From NCBI GenBank assembly GCA_001421095.1, contig LIIK01000005.1, positions 21,167 through 85,166 of the forward strand: 64,000 bases of DNA. The letters run 5' to 3'. This document shows positions 1 to 8,600 of this stretch, piece by piece. The notes beneath the pieces were generated by a model. It searched no databases. It had not been told where the DNA came from and saw nothing but the letters and a program-made list of their open reading frames with translations. A program made the position numbers and the translations under genes. Positions within the stretch are counted from its first letter, which is position 1. The number at the start of each line of letters is the position of its first letter. Source of the stretch: Candidatus [Bacteroides] periocalifornicus. Lineage in GTDB: Bacteria; Bacteroidota; Bacteroidia; Bacteroidales; CAJPTX01.

Positions 1-1
1 T

Positions 2-49
2 TGGCAACCGCTGGATGTGAAGAACTACGGCCCCTGGGGAACGGAGTAG
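2..49 (+). CDS. Possible 3' end of an upstream gene (partial)
   Basis: Reading frame 2 is open from the window edge to a TAG stop at 47-49 and reads WQPLDVKNYGPWGTE, a composition that looks like a real protein end. The gene would converge on folA, which is plausible spacing. Only 15 residues are visible, so the family cannot be named and the call could be chance. Confidence 0.3.
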   Translation, partial: WQPLDVKNYGPWGTE

Positions 50-134
50 CGGGCGTGGGCAGGGACTTTAATCGCGGAGCCTCCCAGTGAAGGGCGTTGG
101 TTGCGGTATAACCCTTGCCCACACGATTCAAGGG

Positions 135-635
135 TTATCGCCGCGCATACGCTTCAAAGCGGAATGTTAGCCCTGTTGAGGATTTCTGCCAGCTCCCGAT
201 GGATGAGGGTGTCCATAGGGAGAGATCTATTGGCGGGAAAAAGGTGTCGGCAGGCTCGGCTGGTTCTGAATCTATACGAGTGATTAAAAGCCGATTGCAG
301 AGTTTCATTCCCTCTTCATATACTAATCCTCCCCCCGCCAAAAAGGCCTCTTTCCCGGCTGGGCATAGCGCCAGGGCCTCTTCGATACTATTGGCTAGTA
401 GCACCTCTGGGTGGGGTGAATGGCTTGCGTTTCGGCTTAGCACAATGGTGGTGCGCCCGGGGAGCGGTCGCCCTATCGATTCGTAGGTTTTTCGCCCCAT
501 AATCAGGCAGTGTCCCAGGGTCTTCTGCTTGAAGTACTTGAGATCCTCGGGTAGATGGAATAGCATCTGGTTTGCCCGTCCTATGGCGTGGTGCTGCGAA
601 AGGGCAACAATGGCGGTTAATGGGGTTTTCTGCAT
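135..635 (-). CDS. folA: Dihydrofolate reductase
   Basis: Reduces dihydrofolate to tetrahydrofolate with NADPH in the cytoplasm, supplying folate cofactors for thymidylate, purine and methionine synthesis. The 166-residue product has the usual family length. Visible family segments are the N-terminal TAIVALSQHHAIG with the substrate loop, then FHLPEDLKYFK, where Phe-His stands at the place of the Trp-His of the E. coli enzyme, the cofactor-binding segment IMGRKTYESIGRPLPGR, and a GGG turn (FLAGGGLVYEE) near residue 110. The frame is open 33 codons further upstream, but the ATG at 635 (MQKTPLTAIVAL) puts the first beta strand at the very N terminus as in other members, so it is chosen. The gene stands alone; its downstream neighbour is convergent. 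Recognition is firm. Confidence 0.95.
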   Translation of the reverse strand: MQKTPLTAIVALSQHHAIGRANQMLFHLPEDLKYFKQKTLGHCLIMGRKTYESIGRPLPGRTTIVLSRNASHSPHPEVLLANSIEEALALCPAGKEAFLAGGGLVYEEGMKLCNRLLITRIDSEPAEPADTFFPPIDLSLWTPSSIGSWQKSSTGLTFRFEAYARR

Positions 636-946
636 CGGTCTAACCAAGCTTGCGGAGTGTAGGAGGCGAAAATCGTCGTAGTCTGGCGTATTGTAGGATT
701 CCCTTTTTGGGCGAGCGGAGCGGCAATCTTCCATAGATCCGCAGGGAAAATAAGGGAATCTCGCTGTTCATATTAGCATGGCCTCTTACACCGCGAAGAT
801 AGCAATAGCATGGCGAGATTGCAAAATCACCCGGCAGTACCCTGTAGCCCAGGCCTTGCAGCGTGCCGCTTGAAAAGCGATTTTTCGTAGCCAGGGAGCG
901 AAAATCTGAGAAAATGGAGATTTTTTTCGGGTATAACGCAGAGCAG

Positions 947-978
947 TGTGCTAAATCGGGAAAAAGTAGCTAACTTTG
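947..978 (+). promoter_or_regulatory. Candidate Bacteroidota promoter of the Cys-rich lipoprotein
   Basis: TAACTTTG at 971-978 matches the -7 consensus TAnnTTTG, and TGTG at 947-950, one base off TTTG, lies 20 bases upstream. The predicted leader to the ATG at 1033 is about 50 nt. Confidence 0.55.
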
Positions 979-1032
979 TGCCCGTTAGAGAAGGGCGATA
1001 TTGCCCCAATAACCTAATACAAAGGCAGTACC

Positions 1033-1329
1033 ATGAAGAGGATTCAAGTACTGGGCGTAGCGCTGCTGATGGGCGCTGCGGCTGCTCTGGTAGCCTGTGG
1101 TGGCAACCAGACGAACAACAATAATCAGACAACCGATAGCACAGAGCAGATGGCTCCTGCTACGGATGCCCAAGGGCAGCCTGCTGGCGAAGTGGCTGAA
1201 AGCGCCTGCACATGCCATGAGGGTGGCGAGTGCACCTGTGGCGATAGCTGCAAGTGCGGTAAGGAAGTAGCCAGCGAAGAAGGGGCTAAGTGCGACAAGC
1301 AGGGCGGCTGCGGTAAAGGCTGCAAGTAG
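1033..1329 (+). CDS. Small Cys-rich, metallothionein-like lipoprotein
   Basis: A 98-residue exported protein of unknown function. Residues 1-21 form a lipoprotein signal ending in a lipobox (ALVAC), so Cys22 should be lipidated. An Asn/Gln/Thr-rich linker of about 35 residues follows. The C-terminal 42 residues then hold nine cysteines, with three CxC motifs (CTC, CTC, CKC) and the segment CGDSCKCG, plus one His. Cysteine clusters of this kind are seen in bacterial metallothioneins and bind d10 metals such as Zn, Cd or Cu, so a periplasmic or surface metal buffer is inferred. A promoter match lies about 50 nt upstream and a hairpin terminator follows, so it is probably monocistronic. A MarR-type regulator gene starts about 320 bp downstream. 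An overlapping minus-strand open frame is considered a shadow. Confidence 0.8.
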   Translation: MKRIQVLGVALLMGAAAALVACGGNQTNNNNQTTDSTEQMAPATDAQGQPAGEVAESACTCHEGGECTCGDSCKCGKEVASEEGAKCDKQGGCGKGCK

Positions 1330-1647
1330 TAGTGTAGCAGTTGCTTTGTAGGCATCCTTTTGCAGGTACTCCGCAAAGGGTGCTGTGGGTAATGGCCGAG
1401 CCGCTTGGCCTCTTTGAGAGAGGCTATTGCGGTTGGGCCGTTTTTTTATGCTCTTGCCTCGCCCTTGGAGGTGTAATCTGGACTTTTGCACTTAGGAATG
1501 GCGTGGCGTGCTGCGCCACAACTAGGGGTGAGAGGAGGAATCGCGTGCGAATGGAACTTGCCCAGAGTGCCCACCGCGAGCTTCTACGTGAAGGGTAGAA
1601 CGGCGGCGCTGAGGATTACCATGTCAGTTTAATGGGATTTTACGGGA
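1330..1647. other. Intergenic stretch without a supported gene
   Basis: It holds the terminator at 1392-1447. Beyond that there is only a short dyad near 1502-1520 (GTGGCG...CGCCAC) that loosely resembles the REP-like elements at 35.1 and 63.8 kb. An 85-codon open frame here has no family-like features and overlaps the terminator. Confidence 0.5.
1392..1447 (+). terminator. Hairpin terminator after the Cys-rich lipoprotein gene
   Basis: An imperfect long stem: GGCC and CCGC blocks pair across two internal loops with GCGG and GGCC, and GGCCTCT pairs with AGAGGCT around TTGAG. A run of seven T follows (1441-1447). Confidence 0.65.
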
Positions 1648-2154
1648 ATGGAACCCTTGCCACAACATGATGCTGACCGTGAGGCCGCAGAGCGCTTGCA
1701 TGGGCTTTTCCAAGCTTTTCGGGGCGCATTCTTCGGGTTGCGAGTCTGCCTAGAGAACACGCTGCAAACGGGGTATACCCGGGGGCTTACCTACGATGAT
1801 GCCCAGCTTTTGCTGCATCTCTCGCTCCATCCGGGCTGCACCCTGCAGGTGTTGGCCGACGCGCAGAAGCGCACTGAGCCCAGCGTTTCGCGCAAAGTGG
1901 CCCAGCTGGTGAAAACAGGCTGGATAGTGCGCACGCCCGATGAGCGTGATGGGCGCTTTGTTCGGCTCTACAACTCTGAGAAAGCTGAACGGGCGGTAAC
2001 CGAAATGGCCGGCAAGGCGGCGCTGGTATTCCGTGAATTGCAGACCCAGGCTAGCGACCTCGAGATTCGTGAGGTTGGGCGAATCCTACAAGCGATAGAA
2101 AATCTTGCCCGAAACGTGAAGTTGCGCCCTAGGGATGGGAGCCTATTCGACTGA
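1648..2154 (+). CDS. MarR-family transcriptional regulator
   Basis: A 168-residue cytoplasmic DNA-binding protein of the MarR winged-helix family, which usually binds palindromes as a dimer and responds to small ligands or oxidation. The central part shows the winged helix-turn-helix: a helix around residues 50-62 (DDAQLLLHLSLHPG), the segment TLQVLADAQKRTEPSVSRKVAQLVKTGWI with the recognition helix, and the wing signature DERDGRFVRLY near residues 108-118. Flanking helices would form the dimer interface. The nearest gene upstream encodes the Cys-rich lipoprotein in the same direction but behind a terminator. No operator was identified, so the target is unknown. Family assignment is good; specific function is open. 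Confidence 0.85.
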   Translation: MEPLPQHDADREAAERLHGLFQAFRGAFFGLRVCLENTLQTGYTRGLTYDDAQLLLHLSLHPGCTLQVLADAQKRTEPSVSRKVAQLVKTGWIVRTPDERDGRFVRLYNSEKAERAVTEMAGKAALVFRELQTQASDLEIREVGRILQAIENLARNVKLRPRDGSLFD

Positions 2155-2512
2155 TAGGGTAGAGGATGGGTGTGAAGGCTAGCGGTGTGAATTCTGAGTG
2201 AAAGCGCCAGCCTAAACCGCCCGTAGAGAGCGCGAAAAGTGTTCAGCGCTAGGTTTTGTTGCCCGGTTTATTGCGTCGTTTTTCAGCCCTCCCTAGCGAT
2301 GCGCGCATGCTGCAACCACCCACCTTTCCATCCCGTGCGAATGCCCTCCTATTCATGCGCCCCATTTTAGCCGCCCTTGCGGTAACCCTGCCTGGGGGAG
2401 GATGGGCGGGTTCTGCCCCTGCGTGATGATTCCCGATGAGGGGATCTGCCCCGTTTCCCGCTTGGGGAGGCGGGGTTTTCCATTTCGCACGTTTCCGCCA
2501 TCTCCGTATCAA

Positions 2513-2627
2513 CTCCCTACCTCCGCCGTACCATCGCCGTACCAGGGCCGCTTCATGTTCGGATTTCGTCACGAAATCCGAACATGAAGCGGCCCTGGTA
2601 CGGCGATGGTACGGCGAAGGTAGGGAG
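2513..2627. repeat. Long near-perfect palindrome (copy 1)
   Basis: Arms 2524-2569 and 2571-2616 are perfect reverse complements (46 bp, one-base centre at 2570). Pairing continues, with a single mismatch at 2523/2617, out to 2513 and 2627. The core reads CGGATTTCG-N3-CGAAATCCG, and each outer part carries two copies of GGTACGGCGA or its complement. The second copy at 32452-32554 shares core and outer part but has a different middle. There is no T tract, so a simple terminator is unlikely. Confidence 0.95.
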
Positions 2628-3027
2628 GAGGTGGGGATGGTTTAGGTCGCTACGGCCTTTCATTGCAGGCCGTGTCCTTGCATGGGGACTGTAGCCCTCT
2701 GTGCCGAAAATGTTGAAAGGGCGTTGTATCGATGTGGTGCTATGACTTCCGGTTATCCAGAGCGCGCAGCAGAAGTTCTGCGCGAGTGCTATTTATCGGG
2801 GCGTCTTTTGCCCATTTTTGCGATTAAAAGAATTTTAATCAAATACTTACATCTATTGGAGGCTGTGGCGGCGCGGTGTGTTGGGCGGTTTAGGCGAATT
2901 TTGCAGAAGTTCTATTGCGGGAGATGGCTACCATTGCTGCCCATTGCGGGGTTCTTGGTGCGATGCTGCGCGCCAACTGGGCGCTTGGTATCCAAAAGAT
3001 GTTGCTAGGGGGTATCTCGGCGCGTCT

Positions 3028-3059
3028 CTTGCCTAGTTGGGAATATTTTCCTATATTTG
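3028..3059 (+). promoter_or_regulatory. Candidate promoter of lysS
   Basis: CTTG at 3028-3031, a 20-base spacer, then TATATTTG at 3052-3059, matching the Bacteroidota -33/-7 pattern. The lysS start chosen is about 50 nt downstream. Confidence 0.6.
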
Positions 3060-3110
3060 CGGCAGTAGTTTGTGTGGTTAAATCAAAGTAAAGCGTTAGC
3101 CAGTAGCACT

Positions 3111-4823
3111 ATGGAGCGTAGCGAGCAGCAGGAGCAACGATTGCAGGCCTTAGCGGCGCTGCGGGAGCTGGGCATAGAGCCGTACCCTGCGGCAGAATTT
3201 CCCGTTACGCATAGCACGCAGTCTGCGCTTGCAGCGTTCGATGCGCTTAGCCAGTCGCGCGCTACGGTGGTGCTAGCCGGGCGCATGCGGGCAAGGCGCA
3301 TCATGGGGAATGCCTCCTTCTTCACCCTGGCCGATGAGCATGGGCAGCTGCAGGTGTATGTGCGGCGAGACGAGATCTGCCCAGGCGATGATAAGACGCT
3401 CTACAACACGGTATTCAAGAAGCTCTTGGATCTGGGTGACATCGTGGGGGTAGAGGGCTATCTCTTCACCACGCAGACGGGGGAGAAGAGCCTGCATGCC
3501 AACCAGATCGTCCTGTTGGCCAAAAGCGTGCGGCCCATGCCTGTGGTGAAGGAGAAGGATGGGCAGGTATTCGACGCGCTTAGCGATCCGGAGGTGCGCT
3601 ACCGACAGCGCTACTTGGACTTAGCGGTGAATAGGGATACGCAGGAGACCTTTCGGAAGCGCCGGACGATTATCCGCACCATGCGTGATTTCTTCGATTC
3701 TAAGGGTTATGTAGAGGTAGAAACCCCTATACTCCAGCCTCTTGCTGGTGGTGCGGCGGCCCGCCCGTTTGTAACCCATCATAATGCGCTCGATATCCCG
3801 CTCTACCTCCGTATAGCCGATGAGCTTTACCTTAAACGCCTGATTGTAGGTGGATTCGATGGGGTCTACGAGTTCTGCAAGGATTTTCGGAATGAGGGGA
3901 TGGATCGTACCCACAATCCGGAGTTCTCGATGGTGGAGATCTACGTGGCCTACAAGGATTACCGCTGGATGATGGGGCTGGTGGAGGAGATGCTGGAGCG
4001 GGTGGCCCTTGCCGTGCATGGCGCAACCGAATTCTCATCTAAAGGCCAGGAAATCAGCTTTAAGCGTCCTTTCGCCCGCCTTACGATGCGCGAGGCTATA
4101 CAGCGGTACGCGAGGCTGGATATTGATGCGCTCGATGATGCTGCGCTGGCCCAAGCCTGTAGGCAGCATGGGGTAGAGGTAGACGGCAGCATGGGGCGTG
4201 GCAAGCTGATAGACGAGCTGTTCGGCGCGACGTGCGAAGAGCATCTGGTTCAGCCGACCTTCATCATGGATTACCCGCTGGAGATGTCGCCACTATGCAA
4301 GCGGCATCGCGATAATCCGCAGCTCACCGAGCGCTTTGAACTCTACGTGAATGGGAGCGAGCTCTGCAATGCCTACAGCGAGCTCAATGATCCGGTAGAC
4401 CAGCTGGCGCGCTTTGAGGAGCAGATGCGGCTCGCGGAGAAGGGTGACGATGAGGCGATGATCATAGACCATGACTACGTGCGAGCCATGGAGTACGGCA
4501 TGCCCCCATGCGCCGGGATGGGGATCGGCATAGATCGCCTCGCAATGCTGGTACTCGATAAGCCTAGCGTGCAAGATGTTATACTCTTCCCGCAGATGCG
4601 CCCAGAACGGGTGCAGCGCAAGGATGATGATGCGGCTTTTGAGGCCGCTGGCGTGTCGGCAGAGTGGGTGAAGCCGCTCCGTGCCTTGGGGTATAATAGC
4701 CTGGATGTATTGCAGGGCGCGAAGCCAGGCAAACTGCTCAACGACCTCAGGGGCTACGCGAAGAAAAACAAGCTGGAGCTCCCCCCCCTTGAGCTCGAGG
4801 TGGTAGAGGGATGGATGGCTTAG
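3111..4823 (+). CDS. lysS: Lysyl-tRNA synthetase, class II
   Basis: Charges tRNA-Lys with lysine in the cytoplasm, ATP-dependent. The 570-residue protein has an N-terminal OB-fold anticodon-binding domain (about residues 50-150), then the class II catalytic core. Motif 2 is seen as FRNEGMDRTHNPEFSMVEIY at about 258-277, and motif 3 as GMGIGIDRLAMLV near residue 468. After the core there is a C-terminal extension of about 60 residues (VKPLRALGYNSLDVLQG...), so the protein is longer than the roughly 500-residue E. coli enzymes; such an extension occurs in Bacteroidales LysS. The frame is open 13 codons upstream of the chosen ATG at 3111 (MERSEQQEQRLQAL), but the charged helical start fits LysS N termini better and lies at a natural distance from the promoter. 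Confidence 0.96.
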   Translation: MERSEQQEQRLQALAALRELGIEPYPAAEFPVTHSTQSALAAFDALSQSRATVVLAGRMRARRIMGNASFFTLADEHGQLQVYVRRDEICPGDDKTLYNTVFKKLLDLGDIVGVEGYLFTTQTGEKSLHANQIVLLAKSVRPMPVVKEKDGQVFDALSDPEVRYRQRYLDLAVNRDTQETFRKRRTIIRTMRDFFDSKGYVEVETPILQPLAGGAAARPFVTHHNALDIPLYLRIADELYLKRLIVGGFDGVYEFCKDFRNEGMDRTHNPEFSMVEIYVAYKDYRWMMGLVEEMLERVALAVHGATEFSSKGQEISFKRPFARLTMREAIQRYARLDIDALDDAALAQACRQHGVEVDGSMGRGKLIDELFGATCEEHLVQPTFIMDYPLEMSPLCKRHRDNPQLTERFELYVNGSELCNAYSELNDPVDQLARFEEQMRLAEKGDDEAMIIDHDYVRAMEYGMPPCAGMGIGIDRLAMLVLDKPSVQDVILFPQMRPERVQRKDDDAAFEAAGVSAEWVKPLRALGYNSLDVLQGAKPGKLLNDLRGYAKKNKLELPPLELEVVEGWMA

Positions 4824-4946
4824 GCAAAGGGCTGTAAGGGGATGCGACGAGGCAGGGAGAGCCGTAGCAATGCGGGCCAGCCGGGGCGGCGGTGGGCTCT
4901 TTGGATTAGGAGTAGGCTCTCGATTAACGTTGATCTATAGAGCGTT

Positions 4947-6998
4947 ATGAATAGAATATATGATGGTTTGAGCCAGCTGGCGGTGCGCAGTGTGCTGGTG
5001 TGCGGGCTGCTCTTTGGGCTACTCTCGGGCGCCGAGGGGCAGTCTCGAAAGGTGATGAAGGCCGATGAGTTTTACGAGGCAGGCGGTTGGGCAGAGGCTT
5101 TGCGCCTCTATAAGGAGGGGGGCAATCTGCAGACAATACCCAAGGAGCAAATGGGGCTGTACCTCTTTAGGGTGGCAGAGTGCTACCGCCATCTGGGTGA
5201 GTATCGGCAGGCTGAGATCTGGTACTCAAAAGCTCTCATGCGCGATTGCCCGGAGCCCAAGGCCCATCTCTACTACGCCGAGGCACTCCTGGCCAACGAG
5301 CGCTACGATCTGGCCAAGGAGGAATATGAAGCCTACCTGAAGGTGAAACCGCACGATCCGCTGGCTACCAATGGGCTGCGATCCGTGGAGTTGGCCGTGG
5401 CTTGGGTAGATTCCCCCTCGGGCTACACGGTGAAGCCGATGCAGGTCCTCAATTCTCGCTATAATGATTATAGCCCGATGTACGCCAGCGCAGATTACCG
5501 TTCGCTGGTCTTCACCTCCTCGCGCGAGGGGACCTTGGGCAAGGAGATCCATGCGGCCACGGGTGAGCATTTTGCCGATCTATTCGCCTCCACCAGCAAT
5601 AGCGAGGGGCGCTGGAGCAAGCCGAAGTCGATAAACAGCGACGTGAACACGATATTTGAGGACGGGACGCCGAACTTTAGCACCGACTATGGTACTATGT
5701 ACTTCACCCGTTGCCGTACCGCAAAGCGGCATGGTAAGCTGGGCTGCCAAGTGATGGAGGCATCGCAAACGGGCGACGGGTGGAGCTCTTCGAAGGATCT
5801 TGGGCTGGGGGCCGATTCGCTGGTTTTCGCCCACCCGGCCATTTCGCCCGATGGCCTTGTACTCTACTTCGCTAGCGACATGCCGGGTGGTTTCGGCGGG
5901 CTAGACCTCTGGAAGGTTACCCGCGGCGGCCCGAATGATAACTGGGGCGAGCCCATCAACCTCGGGAGTACCATCAACACCCCGGGCAACGAGGCCTTCC
6001 CGTATGTGCATCCCGACGGCACGCTCTACTTCGCCTCCGATGGGCATCCGGGCATGGGCGGGTATGATATCTTCAAGCTGGCTAAGGATGCGAAGGGGGC
6101 TACCGTGGTGGAGAACATGCGCTACCCGGTAAATTCGCCCTCCGATGATTTTGGCATCACCTTCCAGAAAGAGCATGAGGAAGGCTTTTTCTCCTCGAAT
6201 CGCAAAGGAGGGCGAGGGGGTGATGACATCTATTGGTTCTACCTTGCACCGTTGGAATTCAACCTGATAGGGCAAGTTAATGATCAAGAAACGCAAACCC
6301 CAGTGGCCAATGCCAAGATACGGCTGGCGGGTAGCGACGGTTCTCTGCAGACGGGCACGACTAATGATAAGGGGGTCTTCCGTTTTATGCTCAAGCCGAA
6401 TACAGATTACGTGGCTGTAACCAACGAGAAGGGCTACCTGAATGGCAAGCTCAAGGTGAGCACGCGTGGCAAAACCGAGAGTGAAGACATGCGGGTTAGC
6501 GTTGCGATGAATGCTATAGCCATAGAGAAGCCGATTACGATTCCCAATATCTTCTACAATTTCAACTCGTGGGAGTTACGTCCAGAGTCTAAGGAGGCGC
6601 TGGATGCGCTAGTGGAGCTTCTCAATGAGAATGCAGGGCTGGTGATAGAGCTTGGCGCGCATACCGATGCGGTGGGAACGCTAGAGTACAACTACGAGCT
6701 GTCTCAGCGGCGTGCGCAAGCCGTGGTAAACTACCTCATAGAGCACGGGATTCCAGCTGCGAGGCTGAGGGCCAAGGGCTATGCGCAAACGGAGCCCTGC
6801 GTGGTGGATGCTGCGCTCAATGCGCAGTACCCCTTCTTGCCGCTTCGGCGGGTGCTGGATGAGGCCTTTATTGCGAGCCTGCCAGATGAAGCGCAGCGCG
6901 AGGCGGCCAACCAGGCTAATCGGCGTACGGAATTCCGGGTTCTGAGCATGGATTACGCTCCAGGGAAGACCCCAGGGGCTCCAAAATCCTCCAAGTGA
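4947..6998 (+). CDS. porE: PorE-like type IX secretion component (TPR, PD40 propeller, CRD, OmpA)
   Basis: A 683-residue exported protein whose domain order matches Porphyromonas gingivalis PorE (PG1058), a T9SS component proposed to tie the machine to peptidoglycan. Visible parts: an N-terminal hydrophobic signal; TPR-type helices at about 35-145; PD40/WD40-like beta-propeller blades at about 165-430 with repeated 'SPDGLVLYFAS' and 'HPDGTLYFAS' motifs; a carboxypeptidase-regulatory-like fold at about 436-520; and an OmpA C-terminal domain from about 535, with the peptidoglycan-binding signature HTDAVGTLEYNYELSQRRA. The P. gingivalis protein is described as a lipoprotein, but no convincing lipobox is seen here. 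It is followed after 31 bp by the DUF6150 gene and then purM. It fits the T9SS cargo genes further right in the window. Confidence 0.8.
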   Translation: MNRIYDGLSQLAVRSVLVCGLLFGLLSGAEGQSRKVMKADEFYEAGGWAEALRLYKEGGNLQTIPKEQMGLYLFRVAECYRHLGEYRQAEIWYSKALMRDCPEPKAHLYYAEALLANERYDLAKEEYEAYLKVKPHDPLATNGLRSVELAVAWVDSPSGYTVKPMQVLNSRYNDYSPMYASADYRSLVFTSSREGTLGKEIHAATGEHFADLFASTSNSEGRWSKPKSINSDVNTIFEDGTPNFSTDYGTMYFTRCRTAKRHGKLGCQVMEASQTGDGWSSSKDLGLGADSLVFAHPAISPDGLVLYFASDMPGGFGGLDLWKVTRGGPNDNWGEPINLGSTINTPGNEAFPYVHPDGTLYFASDGHPGMGGYDIFKLAKDAKGATVVENMRYPVNSPSDDFGITFQKEHEEGFFSSNRKGGRGGDDIYWFYLAPLEFNLIGQVNDQETQTPVANAKIRLAGSDGSLQTGTTNDKGVFRFMLKPNTDYVAVTNEKGYLNGKLKVSTRGKTESEDMRVSVAMNAIAIEKPITIPNIFYNFNSWELRPESKEALDALVELLNENAGLVIELGAHTDAVGTLEYNYELSQRRAQAVVNYLIEHGIPAARLRAKGYAQTEPCVVDAALNAQYPFLPLRRVLDEAFIASLPDEAQREAANQANRRTEFRVLSMDYAPGKTPGAPKSSK

Positions 6999-7029
6999 AA
7001 GGCTTGGGCTCGGTAAGATACTCCATCTG

Positions 7030-7404
7030 ATGCGGATAGTGCGGCTATTGTTCTGGAGCGGGGCCCTGCTCCTAGGGGCAGGTGCTAGCGGAGCTTTTGC
7101 CCAAACGTTCTACCAGTGCGAGGAGCCTGAGGCTGCAGATGCCGATGTAAAGGTGCTGGCTGCGGAGAGCGCAAGGAAAGCCGATCTATGGGTCTACTTT
7201 GTCTACACGCCAAGGGAGGTGGCGGGGGCGAGGCCCGGCGTGGTTTACCAGACGGCAGACCGAAAAGAGGCCGATTTCACCCTAACCTTTGTGGAGAGCG
7301 CTAAGCAGGCCGATTTCTCGCTGTGGATAGTAGACGATTCCACAAAGGCTGGTTGGAGGAATAAGGGCAAAGAACACCTACTCGATAAGTACCTAAAGAA
7401 GTAA
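7030..7404 (+). CDS. Small exported DUF6150-like protein
   Basis: A 124-residue protein with an N-terminal signal peptide (LLFWSGALLLGAGASGAFA, cleavage probably before Q). The mature part holds three related strands, DLWVYFVYTPREV, DFTLTFVESAKQAD and DFSLWIVDDSTKAGW. Each follows a 'KADL/EADF' step, the repeat pattern of the DUF6150 family found in Bacteroidota. The biochemical role of that family is not known to me. It sits 31 bp after porE and its TAA overlaps the ATG of purM (TAATG), so the three genes are almost certainly cotranscribed. A secretion-related role is only a guess from the neighbour. It ends in a Lys-rich tail. Confidence 0.7.
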   Translation: MRIVRLLFWSGALLLGAGASGAFAQTFYQCEEPEAADADVKVLAAESARKADLWVYFVYTPREVAGARPGVVYQTADRKEADFTLTFVESAKQADFSLWIVDDSTKAGWRNKGKEHLLDKYLKK

Positions 7405-8600
7405 TGGGCACTAGAAACCAAGATCTAGGACGTTACGCCCAACGCGGAGTATCGGCCACCAAGGGCGATGTGCACAGCGCAATCGCGAACCTCGACCAGG
7501 GGCTATTTCCGGGCGCATTCTGCAAGGTGGTGCCTGATATTCTGACAGGGGATCCAGCGCATTGCTTAGTGATGCATGCTGATGGTGCGGGTACCAAATC
7601 ATCATTGGCTTATGCCTACTGGCGCGAAACGGGCGATATGGGGGTATGGCAGGGGATATCCCAAGATGCCATAGTGATGAACCTGGACGACTTGCTTTGC
7701 GTGGGGGTGACGGATAATATCCTGCTGTCATCTACCATCGGGCGGAATAAGCGACTGGTGCCGGGCGAGGTGGTGAAGGCGCTGATAGAGGGCACTGAGG
7801 CGGTGTGCGCCATGCTCCGCACCTATGGGGTAAACATGGTGCTGACGGGAGGCGAGACGGCAGACATAGGCGATTTGGTGCGCACGGTGGTGGTGGATAG
7901 CACGGTGGTGGCCCGCGCCAGGCGCGATGACATTATCACAAATCGCCAGATAATGCCGGGCGATGTGGTGGTGGGGCTCGCATCGTTTGGGCAAGCCAAG
8001 TATGAGCAGGTGTACAACGGGGGTATGGGCAGCAATGGGCTGACGTCGGCTAGGCACGATGTGTTTGCCAAATGGGTAGGGGAGAAGTACCCCGAAACCT
8101 ATGATCCTGGGCTGGATGCGCAACTAGTGTATGCTGGTACTTGCGGGCTTGCTGAGCCACTCCCCTCTCTGCAGGGAATTACGGTGGGGCAGCTGGTGCT
8201 AAGCCCTACACGCACCTATGCCCCAGTGATAGCCCGGGTGCTACGCGAGATGCGAGGAGCTGTGCATGGGCTGGTGCACTGCAGCGGGGGAGGGCAGACC
8301 AAGGTCCTCAATTTCATCCACGATATGCGGGTGGTGAAGGATAATCTCTTCCCTGTGCCACCGCTATTCGCGCTTATCCAGCATGAGAGCGGAACTCCTT
8401 GGAGAGAAATGTACCAGGTGTTCAATATGGGGCACCGGATGGAGGTCTACGTGCGCCCAGAGGATGCCGCTAGTATTATAGCCATAGCCGAGGAGTACGG
8501 CGTGGAGGCCCAGGTGGTGGGCCGGTGCTACAGTGAGCCCGGTCGCTGCGAGGTGCGAGTGGAGGGGGTTACGGGTACGTACTCGTACCTAAAAGAGTAG
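7404..8600 (+). CDS. purM: Phosphoribosylformylglycinamidine cyclo-ligase (AIR synthase)
   Basis: Closes the imidazole ring in purine biosynthesis, converting FGAM to AIR with ATP in the cytoplasm. The 398-residue protein shows PurM/PurL superfamily features: an N-terminal YAQRGVSATKGD segment, the nucleotide-binding HADGAGTKSSLAY (about 54-66), 'DDLLCVGVTDN', TGGETADIGDLV, the glycine-rich GMGSNGLTSARHD and a C-terminal HCSGGGQTKVLNF. It is longer than the roughly 345-residue E. coli PurM, as expected for the Bacteroidota form. The start codon overlaps the stop of the DUF6150 gene. A secretion gene and a purine gene in one operon is unexpected and probably reflects local gene order rather than function. 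Confidence 0.9.
   Translation: MGTRNQDLGRYAQRGVSATKGDVHSAIANLDQGLFPGAFCKVVPDILTGDPAHCLVMHADGAGTKSSLAYAYWRETGDMGVWQGISQDAIVMNLDDLLCVGVTDNILLSSTIGRNKRLVPGEVVKALIEGTEAVCAMLRTYGVNMVLTGGETADIGDLVRTVVVDSTVVARARRDDIITNRQIMPGDVVVGLASFGQAKYEQVYNGGMGSNGLTSARHDVFAKWVGEKYPETYDPGLDAQLVYAGTCGLAEPLPSLQGITVGQLVLSPTRTYAPVIARVLREMRGAVHGLVHCSGGGQTKVLNFIHDMRVVKDNLFPVPPLFALIQHESGTPWREMYQVFNMGHRMEVYVRPEDAASIIAIAEEYGVEAQVVGRCYSEPGRCEVRVEGVTGTYSYLKE

Larger units (their letters stand above)
2155..3110. other. Long intergenic region with a giant palindrome
   Basis: About 950 bp between the MarR gene and lysS. It contains the 115-bp inverted repeat at 2513-2627, a small hairpin near 2654-2673 (CGGCCT/AGGCCG), and the lysS promoter at 3028-3059. 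A 108-codon open frame at 2682-3008 is rich in Cys and Arg with no domain-like pattern and is not supported. Confidence 0.6.

Noticed and set aside
985..1491. Minus-strand 168-codon open frame with hydrophobic stretches
   Set aside because: It overlaps the Cys-rich lipoprotein gene antisense, runs through a terminator hairpin, and has no family-like pattern.
2513..2627. Giant palindrome considered as a transcription terminator
   Set aside because: No T tract on either strand and it is more than 350 bp from the nearest gene end.
2682..3008. 108-codon open frame upstream of lysS
   Set aside because: Cys/Arg-rich composition, no domain pattern, no promoter, and the DNA looks like ordinary intergenic sequence.
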